Source of the DNA: Tubulanus polymorphus
Taxonomy: Eukaryota; Nemertea; Palaeonemertea; Tubulaniformes; Tubulanidae
Reading direction: 5' to 3'
Length of the DNA: 64,000 nucleotides
NCBI RefSeq assembly: GCF_964204645.1
Contig: NC_134032.1
Span: 3,932,916 to 3,996,915, forward strand
A program made the translations under genes and the position numbers. Below, piece by piece: positions 11,175 to 23,304 of this stretch. Positions within the stretch are counted from its first letter, which is position 1, and each line of letters opens with the position of its first letter. The notes beneath the pieces are model-generated. The model did not search any database, was not told the origin of the DNA, and saw nothing but the letters and a program-made list of their open reading frames with translations.

Positions 11175-11411
11175 TTAAAATGTAAAATATAATATTCCTT
11201 CTATTACAATTCCTATACAAGTTATAGCTAATTTGGTATTTTCATGTGATTTATTATCATTATTACTTTTCATTATTTCAGGCTGAATATTATCAGTTTT
11301 TATATTTTCTGACGTATTGTAATCTTTTTTTTTTAGAATCATTATTTAATTTAATATTCTTTGTTTTAGTTCCTGTTGATTGTATATATTTTTAAATTTT
11401 TTCACCTTCAT
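11175..11411 (-). pseudogene. Element A: small tail-anchored protein remnant
   Basis: A relic of the small gene at 47612-47848, read on the minus strand upstream of the coiled-coil gene. It keeps the C-terminal hydrophobic segment and the KDYNTSENIK block. Importantly, at the position where B has a TAA codon (47675) this copy has TTA (Leu), so the B stop is a mutation. It carries its own frame damage near the start. Confidence 0.55.
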
Positions 11412-12478
11412 TAGTTTTGAAGCAATGATATTTTTTTTTTATTTATATCATTTAATCCAAATGAATTATTATTGTTGCAGTCTTATTGAATTATTATACC
11501 CAATCATATTTCCCATTTTAAAAATTATATCATCAGAAATAATAAATAAGGACCTTTTACAATAATTTAATCTTACATGAGATTTATCTAAATAATTTTG
11601 ATATATTACTATATTGTCTGGAATTGATCTATTTTTATCATTATGAATTGAATCTTCAAATAATACTTTGAATTGTTTTTGTATATCAAATGATGTATTC
11701 AAATTTACAATTATTGGGGATCTTGTTTCAACCTGTGATCCTAATATACAAATCAAATATATTCTAATAGATTGATTTATTCGTTGTATACCTGATTTTG
11801 TTAAACCTTCACTATTTTCTAAAATAAAATAAACCCAACCATTATCATTTTCTTGTTTTAAATCATCATAAATTTCGGTAATTTATTGAAATTTAAATTG
11901 ATTTATTATTATAGATATTATTCTTAGGAATTGATCTTATTGTTCCAATTTTTGTTCGAAAATCAGAATTATCTATATTTTGTATTGAATGCATTACAAA
12001 CTTTATACAACTTTGATAAATTGATTTTATTATCTAATTCTTTGAAATATCTATATCCTGGTAAAGGACATTCTAATTCATTAAATATTTATCATTTATT
12101 TTATTATAATTTGAAAATAAGTATGAAATAAAAAAAAAATACTTTGCAACAATTTATATTTTGAATTATTTGAATGATCATTCCAACTATTTCCACATCC
12201 TGTTGTTGCACAATAAACTGCAAAATTTAATTGGTTCACCCAATACTAGATATTAGATTTGAATAACCATTGCTTTTCATCTTTCAATTTTTTAAAATTA
12301 ATTCAGTATACATGAAATATATTTTCCACCTTTACATTAAAATTATTAGTTTCAGTGACATAAATATCTAAATTAATTAATGAATTTAAAACGTCATTTC
12401 TATATGTAATATTTTTATTAAAATCTATTCCTGGAATATTATATTTAATTGATTTATTATTGAAAAATTATCTACCAT
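11412..12478 (-). pseudogene. Element A: virion-type protein remnant (fuller than in B)
   Basis: A relic of the gene at 47074-47612. The 3' part (11469-11756) reads ICILGSQVETRSP and continues collinear with B. The 5' part starts MVDNF at 12478. Between them A keeps about 530 bases absent from B, which include a short readable block AVYCATTGCGNSWN. Proteins with this CATxGCG block and the INQSI...ILGAQV block are, to my knowledge, frequent in Polinton-like elements of cnidarians. The function is unknown. Many stops and frame changes. Confidence 0.65.
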
Positions 12479-12489
12479 TTATATAATAT

Positions 12490-12576
12490 AAAAATTAATA
12501 ATTTATTAATTCTTCTAATAATTAATCTTGTTCTTCAATTGTTATATTACCATTTAAACTAATAATATAATCTAGT
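12490..12576 (-). pseudogene. Element A: last codons of a membrane-protein gene
   Basis: A minus-strand match to the last ~27 codons of the B gene at 46623-47057, including ISLNGNITIEEQD and EELINY, with one internal stop. The AT-rich leader then runs into the next start codon as in B. The element is cut here by the start of an R1 repeat at 12581. Confidence 0.6.
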
Positions 12577-12580
12577 GTAT

Positions 12581-14817
12581 TTTAGGGTTTCTGCTGCTTT
12601 CGCAGAAACCCTCTTGTATTTCTGTTGATTATTATTATTATTTATGGTCAACCTTCCAGCCAAAAATTTTTCATAAAATGTAACTCCTCTTAGATTCGAC
12701 TAGGAACAGCTTATAAACGTAATTTAAAATTATGTCAGAAATATAACTCAGCGCCTGACCATTTCGAATATGCGTAAAGTAATCTATTATGAATTAATCC
12801 CGTGTAATTACCGGGTCTAAACAGCGACAAGAATAACGCAAAGAATCGTCATCAATTGATAAAAGTGCACCCCGAAAAGCCTATAGTTTACCGCACGACC
12901 TTGAGCTCCAAAGTCAACCGTAAATCACGGATTCGGTCTTACAATTAGTCCGGATCCGTCATTTCCCACGAACGATAACTACAGCCGGTGTGCAATAAGT
13001 GTCTTATTAATGAAACATGGCGGATGGTTGCAATAATTTTCGGCTTAAATTTATCGCTTGTTTTAGGACCTTAATGAATTTCACGAAACCATGATCCTTA
13101 AAATGAGTCAATTGTTAAATTCTATTTGTAATCAATTTACGTTGGCTACATTTCCTGAAGATTTCTGGCTCGATTCAACGCAATATGGACAGAAGTAGTA
13201 GGAATTTTCATACGGAATTTTACTTCCGCGTTCACTCGATGACTCAGATAGATGACAACGACAACAGATTTTACGTAATTTAAGGTGAGAATCCGTTAAT
13301 CAGTGAATGTTTTACATGATTTATTTATAATATAAGTACATATGGTAGCAAATGAGTACTCGGTGAAGCAATGATCATTGTTGGCTAGCTATTTTACCCA
13401 GCTTTCTTGGGGGATACAACTAGAATAGGCACTAAATGTAGTGAATAGAGACAGTGGAAAGCCTGAGTTGTTAGTAAGGGGCTGGTTTATACTTATGTGT
13501 ACGACTATTGATTTCGATTACTATCTTTCCAGCTATTATTCGTGGAATAAACTGGTCACTACGGTCTTCAATTCCTTTGCCTATTCTTGCAGCTGGTGGA
13601 AATAAATTTAAACCACAGTGTGCAAGTGTACGTTCCAAATCAAGCTTTTTCGTCATTGTCGTAACTTAAGCGCAACTGTCTCAGATGCTCTAAGTCCTTG
13701 ACGTTTAATGTCATTTTTATTTTTTCAGTTGCCATGTTAACAATATTTGGATAAGTAATGAGTTATTATACTTTCGCTCCTCTATGATATTATATTTCCG
13801 AGTAATTATTACATTTGATTGCTTAATTACAGGTGGAAAGAGGCCAGATGGCATGAAAATCGACTGTGGCTGACTAATTGGTGCGAGTAGATCAGGCGTT
13901 GATGTTTCAAAAGGTGTAGCCAAAATGCTTGTATCATCAGGGGGTAGATAGACAAATATCCGAAGATAAATGAAAACTTCACCTCGTTGATCGTCAGTTG
14001 ATTTTGCTGTAATTTTTTCGCCTGGATAAATAAACACGTCATTTAGTTAAAAATCTGTGTTCAATAGAATTTCTTTCAATAAAATGAAACTTTAATGGAC
14101 GTTTTTTATGTATTCAAGATTTAAATTGAATGGATCTTAAATCCAGAGAAAGCATTCTTCAGAAATTTAGAAAATCCTAGACTCACAATCAAATTCTGTG
14201 AAGTCAGTTAAGGTCTTTTGCTCGAATCAAGCCGAGGGCTCAGATGGCTAAAATTCAATTCCCCAATGTCCTATAATGCAGAGTACGATAAAGTTTACAC
14301 ACGGAAAAACGTTGGGCTGTGTAAGTGTAATAAGTTAGCAATATAATGACCGCCTTAGCCCGCTGCATCTGAGACATGAACAAGTTAGACTGTGTTGCTT
14401 CGATGCTTTGCCAAACGGACTCCTAAGCAAGACGACCTGCCAAATCAAATGTAAATTAAGAAAGAAAACAACACAATTGATCAGTCAATGCCTTGCGTCT
14501 TCAAAAAATTTTCCAGGAAATATTTCTTTTTCTGGCCACTACCTGCCTCGACACGCGATACATGTTGATACAACTGCCACCGGGGGACCATATGTTCAGT
14601 ATCCCCAAAGCCAGTTTTATGAGCCTTGGTACATCAGTACTCTTTCCATGGTAGCCCTTTTGGATCCAGCATATTGTTGACCCAGGTTGCGCTTCTTGGA
14701 AATAGTCCTTTGTTATGGGCGGATTGGAATAATTTCGATGAAATCTTTTTTACGTTTCACATTGCAACATATGAACCAGTTAGGCAGAAACCCGTTATCG
14801 CTGCTATGCAGCTATAT
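12581..14817. mobile_element. R1 repeat family, copy 2
   Basis: Collinear with 1361-3613 over its whole length with small indels. It starts TTTAGGGTTTCTGCTGC with the hairpin arm GCAGAAACCCT and ends CAGAAACCCGTTATCGCTGC plus the ATGCAGC hairpin arm. It cuts fossil element A at 12580. It lacks the TTA-flanked MITE present in copy 3. Open frames (13471-13656 and 13717-14037 minus, 14408-14680 plus) are not preserved in copy 1 and are not called as genes. Confidence 0.7.
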
Positions 14818-14883
14818 ATTTTATTTTAGCTCTGATGCATGTGCAAATTTTACCATTCCAGGGGCATGGTTCACAATTTTAAA

Positions 14884-16562
14884 AGTTTCATACACTAGGA
14901 GCCAGTTTCATAGACTAGGAGTCAGTTTCATATACTAGGAGTGAGTTTCATATACTAGGAGTCAGTTTCACACGCTTGGAGCCATTTTTATAGATTATAG
15001 GAGGCAGTTTCATATACTAGGAGCCAGTTTCATACACTAGGAGCCAGTTTCATAGACTAGGAGTCAGTTTCATATACTAGGAGTCAGTTTCATATACTAG
15101 GAGTCAGTTTCATATACTAGGAGCCAGTTTCATACACTAGGAGCCAGTTTCATAGACTAGGAGTCAGTTTCATATACTAGGAGTCAGTTTCATATACTAG
15201 CAATCAGTTTCATATACTAGGAGCCAGTTTCATATACTAGGAGCCAGTTTCATGGACTAGGAGTCAGTTTCATATACTAGGAGTCAGTTTCATATACTAG
15301 GAGTCAGTTTCACACGCTTGGAGCCATTTTTATAGATTATAGCAGTCAGTTTCATATACTAGGAGCCAGTTTCATACACAAGGAGCAAGTTTCATATACT
15401 AGGAGCCAGTTTCACACGCTTGGAGCCATTTTTATAGATTATAGGAGTCAGTTTCATATACTAGGAGCCATTTTCATATACTAGGAGCCAGTTTTTATAT
15501 ACTAGGAGACAGTTTCTTACGTTAGGAGCCAGTTTCATAGACTAGGAGTCAATTTCATATACTAGGAGCCAGTTTCATACACTAGGAGCAAGTGTCATAC
15601 ACTAGGAGCCCAGTTTCATATACTAGGAGTCAGTTTCACACGCTAGGGGCCATTTTTATAGATTATAGGAGTCAGCTTCATATATATGAAGCCAGTTTCA
15701 TACACTAGGAGCCAGTTTCATACACTAGGAGTCAGTTTCATATACTAGAAGCCAGTTTCAAATACTAGGAGCCAGTTTCATATACTAGGAACCAGTTTCA
15801 TGCACTAGGAGACAGTTTCATATACTAGGAGCCAGTTTCAAATACTAGGAGCCAGTTTCATATACTAGGAGCCAGTTTCATACGCTAGGAGCCAGTTTCA
15901 TACGCTAGGAGCCAGTTTCATACGCTAGGAGCCAGTTTCATATACTAGGAGCCAGTTTCATACACTAGGAGCCAGTTTAATACACTAGGAGTCAGTTTCA
16001 TATACTAGGAGCAAGTTTCTTAGACTATAGGAGCCAGTTTCAAAGACTAGGAGCCAGTTTCACAGACTAGGAGTCAGTTTCATATATTAGGAGCCAGTTT
16101 CAAAGACTACGAGCCAGTTTCATATACTATGAGCCGGTTTCATACACAAGGAGTCAGCTTCATAGACCAGGAGTCAGTTTCTTAGACCAGAATTCAGTTA
16201 GATAGACTAGGAGCCAGTTTCATACGCTAGGAGCCAGTTTCATATACTAGGAGCCAGTTTCATAGACTAGGAGCCAGTTTCATACACTAGGAGCCAGTTT
16301 AATACACTAGGAGTCAGTTTCATATACTAGGAGCAAGTTTCATAGACTATAGGAGCCAGTTTCACAGACTAGGAGTCAGTTTCATACGCTTGGAGCCAGT
16401 TTCATATATTAGGAGCCAGTTTCAAAGACTACGAGCCAGTTTCATATACTATGAGCCGGTTTCATACACAAGCAGTCAGCTTCATAGACCAGGAGTCAGT
16501 TTCTCAGACCAGAATTCAGTTAGATAGACTAGGAGCCAGTTTCATAGACTATTGGAGCCATA
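14884..16562. repeat. 20-bp satellite array, about 84 units
   Basis: The unit is gagccagtttcatatactag, with common variants gtcag, catacactag and catagactag. Larger structure is visible. A variant block with cacacgcttggagccattttt and tagattatag recurs at about 14965, 15310, 15415 and 15640. A ~320-bp stretch near 16010-16200 is repeated at 16330-16520 (both with gatagactaggagccag). Expansion therefore involved multi-unit blocks as well as single units. No coding. Confidence 0.92.
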
Positions 16563-16759
16563 AACTCAATTCTAAATTCCAAACACTAAAATAGTCAGTG
16601 ATGGGCACAGGTTTTCTATGTTCTCCCAATAGATACCAGACTGTCTCTATTGGCAATGGGGATACCTCCTAATTTCGCGGTCAATATATCGAAAATTTTG
16701 AATTATTTTAAGCTAACGAACTAGTTTGTTTTTGTTTCGTTAGTAGTATTTTTTTAATA

Positions 16760-17325
16760 TTCATAATTAACACTACTTTTGTTCTGCGCAATATTTATTT
16801 CTTCAGTTTTAATTTTAACATCTGATGGTGGGTTATCAATTAATGGATAGATTTTCTATCCATATCAAAAATAATATTAAAAACCTTATATTCTCACGAT
16901 AATTTTTAACAATCAAATAGTATTTTTGATTCAAAACCCATGTTGTAATCCCATAATGTCTCCCACTAAAAGCTCAATAGCATAATTATGTTTCTCGTAT
17001 TTTTGAATCACGAACATTTGCACAATCATATATAATGAATAATGTATTTGAACCTTCATGAATATCAATTGCTATTGCAATTCATTTAAATCTAAGTTAT
17101 CTTTGACGACTTTAGGATTTAATATTATGAACTTTTTATTTTAGTTACAATATCTCAATGATAAATTTTATTAAATTTATATGTAGTGCAGAATAAAACA
17201 ATATTATCATAGTAATTTTTAGATATAGTTTCTAATAAATCTAAAATAAAGTGTGTTTTTCCACAATTTGTGAGACCACTTACTAAGGTGTTATGAGGCT
17301 CGAATATAAATAAACTTCTATCCAT
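16760..17325 (-). pseudogene. Element A2: packaging ATPase remnant
   Basis: A minus-strand relic of the ATPase at 52240-52851. It starts at 17325 with an AATAAATGG leader and reads MDRSLFIFEPHNTLVS followed by TNCGKTHFILDLL, which keeps the Walker A region. Stops and frame changes follow after about 60 codons. The downstream parts (SGRH and WVLNQK regions) are recognisable only as DNA similarity near 16930-16990. It sits immediately beside an integrase tail in the same order as in B. Confidence 0.7.
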
Positions 17326-17356
17326 TTATTAAGATTATGAATTACTTATTTTACTT

Positions 17357-17571
17357 TTAATTTTCCGGATTAGACTTATATTTGACTAAGCTATATTTTT
17401 TACCTCGAATCTTCTTTGTTTTTAAAACTTGTTCTATTTTATAATAGATATTATCTATATAAGGAACTAATGTTACTTCTTCTTCATAGAAATAACCTAA
17501 TATTTCTTCGTTTTGCAAATCATATAACTTATAAACAAATGGTTTAGTTAATATCAATTTTTTTATTTTAA
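17357..17571 (-). pseudogene. Element A2: integrase C-terminus with chromodomain-like tail
   Basis: The minus-strand sequence KKLILTKPFVYKLYDLQNEE then ILGYFYEEEVTLVP and QVLKTKKIRGKKYSLVKYK matches the B integrase C-terminus almost residue for residue. The chromodomain-like end is truncated (KYKSNPEN) and lacks the Trp-containing end seen in B. At about 17571 the similarity stops abruptly at a different sequence beginning TGTGGTAGG. The codons upstream of that point (MAPPGSNN...) belong to the joined sequence and not to the integrase. Confidence 0.7.
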
Positions 17572-17942
17572 TGTGGTAGGTCGGTTCCGCCCGGATCTGG
17601 ATAGTTATTAGCTGTTTATCTGCAGTAGGGTTGTTGCTGCCTGGTGGCGCCATCTGTTTGTGTTTTGCTACGTTCTTTCCCCTTCCGGGTAGAATGAGGT
17701 AGCATTTAATGTAAATACATTCTGCATATTTGTCGAATGTATGCGTTCGTTTTGATCTTACTGCAGGTAAGCTTTGAGTTTTAATTAGTACTGTTAATTA
17801 TGAGCAATCGAGCTACGTTGTGGGGGTTGTCACTGGGAATCTATTGGGTTTTGCTGGGGATGTTTATTCAGGTTAAATACGACAATGGGTTCCCGCGGTT
17901 TTGGCGGGAGTCACCACGTGTTTATGTGTATACTAGTCTAAC
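17572..17942. other. Possible solo LTR at a rearrangement junction
   Basis: A 371-bp block begins TGTGGTAGG and ends CTAACA (TG...CA ends), is GC-richer than its flanks, and contains a ctgcag/gtaag donor-like site. Its left flank is integrase DNA and its right flank is the segmental duplication, which reads on from another sequence at 32491. No target-site duplication is visible, as expected if recombination happened at the LTR. An ordinary LTR insertion is not proven. Confidence 0.3.
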
Positions 17943-18110
17943 ATCGTCAAAGCCGACAACCTAACATTTGGATGGGAGAAGTCTTCTCGATTATTGCCGG
18001 GCTACTGAAAAGTCGCCCAATCGCCACTGTATCGCCTTCGCCTCTAGACGAGCCACCGATTACTACAAGCAATTTCTCGTTGGGCGAGGTTCTTTGCATA
18101 GTGTGCAAAT
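17943..18110 (+). pseudogene. BEL/Pao integrase scrap (copy 1)
   Basis: A short piece of a retrotransposon integrase, matching the longer version at 32491-32690. It reads IVKADNLTF-like residues, then LLPGY, then FLVGRGSLHSVQMPF, which corresponds to the NHFLLGR-type end of BEL/Pao integrases. Stops interrupt it. The upstream catalytic part is missing because the copy is cut at 17942. Confidence 0.6.
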
Positions 18111-19251
18111 GCCGTTTGCAGACTACGTTAGTAATAACCAAGCAAAGAAGAAAACTTTGCAAGATGATGGTGGACGGTTCCTGGTGGATGGTGTTTCGGT
18201 TTTTGGAACTGAACCTAGTGTCATATTAAACCAACACAGTGCACACGATGACCACGAACGGCCTAGGTTCGGACTTGATGCTGACGCACAATTCATAATT
18301 AACAGAGATGCAAATCCCAGAATTGATTTCGATTGGTCCCAATACTTCATTGAGGTTGATATGGGGATTAACAGGTTCAGACCTAAAAGGTTAAAAGCTA
18401 CAGCAACAAACATACCATAACATAATATGAATGTATCATAAAGTTTTAACGATATGATAAATAAACGAACCGCTGGAACGCGATTTAAAACGTTATAACC
18501 TATTTGATATAAACACCATAACTAATTATATTCGATCATATATTCGTAAATCCTGAATATACACACGTGTGCCCGAGCTTTTAGTGCTTCATTGATAATC
18601 TAGATCGATATTGTAACGGAATGGCTCGCAACGATCATTCGATAACTGGGTGATCAACAACTGACCATACGACGAGTAAATCCATAACGGAATCGCCCAC
18701 AACGACCAATGTAATAACTTTGACTGTTCAATTATTTTTGTTCATAATTTCCGTCTCCTATCAAATTTGATTTCTAACGTCTATCAATAATATATCAGGT
18801 TTTTTTACTCGCATTATTTGACTTAGCAATTATACCAGACGGAGTATGATTGTTGTCACACGCCTGATGTGCGTTAACTGTGCGTGAACCTGCGCGCTCA
18901 GGGGGCAAAGACATGGTTGGTGCCATGGCAGTCTTGCATCAATCGAAAGAAGACTGCATGTATTTTGAGTAGATTTTCTATTCAAATCCGCATTTAAATA
19001 GGTTTAGATTATATTAGAATTTTGATTGCAGGTTTATCAGAAGTTTACTTCTGGCAGTTGCAGTTATCGTGTACTCCGAGATTGACGTAGAAAAATGTGA
19101 GTTTTACAGGAAGTCTTTTTGCATAGTTTCACCAGATACTTGTATATATTGAACAAATCACCAAAATTTAATTTACAATGATTATACTAAAAACTTTCGT
19201 GCAATGTTCTTTTAGATTACTTCATTACTTTCAGGAAGTAACTATGGTTGA
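18111..19251. other. Stretch with one unidentified open frame
   Basis: The frame 17968-18420 continues past the integrase scrap with a hydrophilic stretch (ERPRFGLDADAQFIINRD...). The same stretch appears in another frame context in copy 2 (32700-32910). It is probably the remaining part of the retroelement. Nothing else is recognised up to the sPLA2 gene. Confidence 0.35.
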
Positions 19252-21578
19252 ATGCCACTTTTTATTTTACAGGAATTTCATAGGACTATTCTATCGTTTC
19301 TTTTACATTTGTTTGTTCTGCTCGTTGTGGAAATTTGGTAAGTCTTCTCACGTTTTGCTTTACCGCACGTCTTTTGGAGCTTCGTTTACGCAGATTTTCA
19401 AACTATTCGATCGTTGTTGTTTAAACCTCACGGGACCGCAGTCTTTGAAGTTGTACAATGCCTGTACAATGTTAGCCACAAGCAGGACTCCATCCCGTTT
19501 GCCACTCACGAGTGTTATCGAATTTTTCGTTTATATTTATACGATCGAAAACTGAATTACATTGCACAGGTTATGATGCAGTGATACAATTACTGGTACT
19601 ACTATTACAGATACCGTAATTTCTATCAGCGTTGAGAAAAGAAGCTTGGACCAGTTTGGCCATATGATGAAAGAATTGACAAAACGACCGGCATCAGATT
19701 TTAACAAATACGGCAACCATTGCGGGAAGGGAGGTAGTGGGCGTGTCCTTGATCAGATTGACAGGTATTTAGCACCCAACAGCTATGATGAAATTACTTT
19801 CTATGCGATGATTATACCTTGCAACAAACCTACACCAACTTTCTATGCTTTTAAAGCCATTGCAATGCTATAGACAAATACGTGTATTTCGATCTATAAC
19901 TTCAAAAGACAATCTTCAATGTTTAACCGGAGTTAATTACTTTTTTTGACCTTTTTACTTAACTGGAAAACTCAATATCCTTAGATCAGTTATAGAACCA
20001 ACTTAGATTTTACAGGTCCTGTGTTGTAAACGGTTATAGAACCAAAGCATAATTCCGCTGGCCTAATGCTGTTGGAATGCTGTAGAACCTGAATGAGTTA
20101 AGACAATGGTCTCAAGTTGTTAGGTTTGGTTATGAAACGAAAATTTCCTTTATTAGGTTTTAAGTTGTTAACTGGTAAAAGTACCAAAGCATCTCATTAA
20201 TTGTGGGTTTGTTTTATTTAATACATATATATCATTTTATTGGCAGGTTAAATTTATCACATGAAATTCAAGCTTAAAATCCCGTACTATTTTTTTGAAG
20301 GTGCTGTAAAGTGCACGATGATTGTTACGATCGTATTAGCAACAACGAATGTAAAAGCAAGAGTTTTTGGGACATTCTGTTTACTTCAGTTTATCTGAAT
20401 AGATACGCGTGGAAAATGCAAAATGGCGCGATCATTTGCGGTACGTATATCTAACCAGATATATCTTAACGGCGATAGTGCCGATCACTTAAACCCGAAT
20501 GTTGCACTTAGCGTTTTGAATTTTCCTACTTTACTCAAATTCAATATAAGATAAGTATACTGACTTTTACTCGGTGCATTTTAGAAGAACATTGACAACA
20601 CAATCTGAATTGAACATAACATTGAAAATAAAAACAGCCTGAACCCTTTCGCTGGGGACTATTTGAATACTCCACGAGCAATAAATCTGTGTTTATATTG
20701 ATTCTGATTTCAAAATTAATTCATATGCTTTTTAATGAAGAAAGACTCATCAAACTAGTATCGGTTATGATGCTAGTAGTAAGAGCTATAAACGACGATA
20801 AAATGTTTGGTACAAAAAGTTTGAACATCACGGTAACCAGTGACTTGATAGATCTCGATGTTAAATTTACTTCACGTCTTTGTTTACATAAAGTAGTTTG
20901 ATAACAATAGAAAACATTTTTAAGCACTTTTAGAGTAGTAGAGCATTTCAACGACTGTAAGACAACCGTCGAGCATCCTGATAACGTTTTAGCAGCCAGG
21001 TGGCTAGTTTGACATCTAGTGGAAATTAGGTTAATAGGTCAAGTGTCACGTGTCAGGGGACTTCGTCGATTGCGATCCGATTAACATCGTTACAACCCAA
21101 ATGATATCGCCAGTGAAAGGGTGGAACAGATGATATGAAATTCGACACGTAAAAAAGTGCCACGTGTCGTTGAGCTAATAGATTATTCGGCGTTTGGGAT
21201 TTAGCTCGCGAGATCTTATGTTTCAATTCCATATTAAGAGCATTATGCTTTTCTGAAGATTCTTTTGAGTTAATTCTAAACGTCGAGATGACTATATAAT
21301 GATGAAGTCGAAACGTGGAATGAAGTATTACCTGGAAAATTTTGAAGACGCTTTAAGCCGCATCTAACAGCGAACTCTGTGAATGTGTTAATCAATTCGA
21401 TAATTAACAATATATATTATATTTTCTACTAGAAGCAAGAAATAACAGATGTGATATGGTACTGTGCCAATGCGACAAGACTGCCGCCGAGTGCTTCAAG
21501 AAAAACTTACGATTTTACAACCCGGCCAGAAAATCGTCGAGTCAATTGGATCTGCAATTCATCCACGCTTTACACTAA
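19252..21578 (+). CDS. Secreted phospholipase A2, four exons (copy 1)
   Basis: Calcium-dependent sn-2 hydrolase of phospholipids, secreted. Exons by eye: 19252-19337, 19630-19764, 20301-20440, 21433-21578, with GT/AG borders and compatible phases. Exon 1 encodes a hydrophobic signal peptide (FLLHLFVLLVV). Exon 2 gives a VEKR propeptide site, SLDQFGHMM and the Ca loop YGNHCGKGGSG. Exon 3 opens with CCKVHDDCY, the His-Asp catalytic pair. Exon 4 carries CQCDKTAAECF and ends at TAA 21576. The total is about 168 residues. The first Cys of the usual YGCYCG loop is Asn here, so one conserved disulfide is expected to be missing. A splice acceptor (tttattttacag) just after the ATG allows an alternative upstream exon. 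The exon pattern is the one known for animal sPLA2 genes. Confidence 0.8.
19963..20167. other. 205-bp segment inverted relative to the other duplicate
   Basis: This intronic block of the sPLA2 gene, bounded by TTAA on both sides (19959-19962, 20168-20171), matches 35251-35453 only in reverse complement. The flanks are in the same orientation in both copies. It is either a micro-inversion or a TTAA-bounded mobile segment. Confidence 0.8.
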
Positions 21579-22358
21579 AATGATGACTCATTTACGTCAA
21601 AAATGTAATATTTTGCCATAAATACATATTAAGTCTATGTCACCAGGTCATCATTAAACGTTTGTTTGCGTCTCTAGTGACAATTCAATTCAAATCTTTA
21701 TTGATCCATATGTTGAAAAACGCATATAAGATTCCCAAATTCAATAAAGTTACAAATTTCGAAATAAGAAAACACAACATACGAAACACATGCGTAATTT
21801 ATACACCAACAAATGACTATGTCTACTTCAACCCAGACTCAAGAGGATCGAGTTGCAGTCCCCCGATTTAGCCCGGCCAACCTGCTACCCAATTGCCAAA
21901 TTTCTTAAAACTTCGATTTCAAATTCGCAATCCCACGTTAGCTTATCCCAAAAATTCTACATTTTTTCGCGTCAAATAATTCATTAAAATTGATTTTCTT
22001 GTTATTTCTGCTTTTTTAAATGGAGGTAGAGATAAAAACTTTCCGCCCTCCGCCGCTTTCAGAGGGCACATGAGAAACGAGGGCATTTTTGCGTGGTTAG
22101 GTTATCATTCAATGAATTTGTAATCCAATTATTTCTTCCTAAGTGCGAGAATGAATAATGATTTTAAAGATTAGAGAAAATTTTAATTCTTGTGAAAATC
22201 GCAGTGAAACAATGCATCAATTGGTACGCAATTCACAAGTGATGATCATCGACAACAGGCTACAGAGTGGCCTTCGAACGACCTCGCAAAAGTAGAGAAC
22301 TCAATACGTAACGGAATAAGGAATAAGGAACAAGTAACCAACTTCACTGAGGTATAAT
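21579..22358. other. sPLA2 3' flank, no gene seen
   Basis: Conserved with 36865-37679 in the other duplicate. Short frames (21662-21871) are disrupted in the other copy. No RNA gene or repeat was recognised. Confidence 0.4.
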
Positions 22359-23050
22359 AATAATGAGATGAAGAGATACATAAAGATTGATGGTGATGTG
22401 ATACTAGGACTCGATACTGATGGTAATGGGTATCTGTTTGCGCTCGTGGAGAAAAACAGCAAATTATACCTGAGAAAATATAAAAATCTACAGAAACTGA
22501 TACGTAGATGAAAATATCACTGATATCCGGTCTGGAGACTGTGGATCCCAATATCTATATACAGTCATTAAGAGACGTTCATGTTTTACGTTTACTAGAA
22601 AACCCTGAAAACAGTTTGATTGATAGAAATATCAGCTCCCGGATGGAGGTTACTCTTTCAAATGTTAAGATGTCGACACACGGGGACGCATGTTTATTTA
22701 CTGTTACGAGACTCATAGATTGTTGTTTCTAACAGCTGAAGCGGAACTGATGGGATTTATCAATATAAAGGATTGTGGACTAACATTTTATCCATGTGCT
22801 GGACGCCCGTGTGTTATTAGTGATGAACATGTATTACTATCGACAAACTCTAATACTTATTACAGAGGAGCTGTTATTAGTATCAGATATAATGATCACG
22901 TGCATAGTACTGAACTCTACAGACAGTATGACATGCGAGATACATAAAGTGTGTGACAGTAACACTGTAGTTATTCACTGGGATAACAGTAATAATCAGC
23001 ACTCACTGAGACTCTACAATATAAACACTGTATTAACTCCCCCGATTTAG
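22359..23050 (+). pseudogene. Decayed gene of unknown function (copy 1)
   Basis: Three frames carry protein-like pieces in order: GDVILGLDTDGNGYLFALVE, then ISGLETVDPNIYIQSLRDVH, then GFINIKDCGLTFYPCAGRPC with DEHVLL. The same pieces occur in the same order in copy 2, where more of the middle frame is left (VKKYLLPDRGYTIKCLDVD). The lesions are mostly shared, so the gene was probably already broken before the duplication. The family was not recognised. The DxDGNGYLF start recalls beta-propeller repeats, but this is weak. Confidence 0.5.
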
Positions 23051-23304
23051 AATCGAAGTCTAAACCGGTTTTAGGGTTCCAGAACAGCGTGTATACAATG
23101 AAATGCTACTCGTAGTCAGCCGGTCAAATGCTGCCCGGCTGTGAAAGGGCACCTTTGTCACAGAAAAGTTTGAATCTTTAGGGCAATCTAAGTCGCTTTG
23201 GGGCATCAAATCTATGCATCCACAAAACATGACAATTTGTTTCTTATATTTTAACCCCAAGTAAAAAGTTGTTCGACTCATTAAAATATTGCAAATGAAT
23301 TTTA

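Larger units (their letters stand above)
17943..23110. repeat. Segmental duplication, copy 1
   Basis: Collinear with 32491-38664. It starts at atcgtcaaagcc and ends at aatgaaatgctact. It contains a BEL/Pao integrase scrap, a complete sPLA2 gene and a decayed gene. It lacks the ~835-bp and 215-bp insertions of copy 2, and one 205-bp segment lies in opposite orientation. Coding exons of the sPLA2 are better conserved than the intervening sequence. Confidence 0.9.

Noticed and set aside
14884..16562. Satellite array as a CRISPR array
   Set aside because: The 20-bp units are head to tail without spacers, and the genome is eukaryotic.
19178..19555. 125-codon plus frame, also in the duplicate at 34467
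   Set aside because: It overlaps sPLA2 exon 1 in another frame and crosses its splice donor; the frame is not kept at the 3' end in the other copy.
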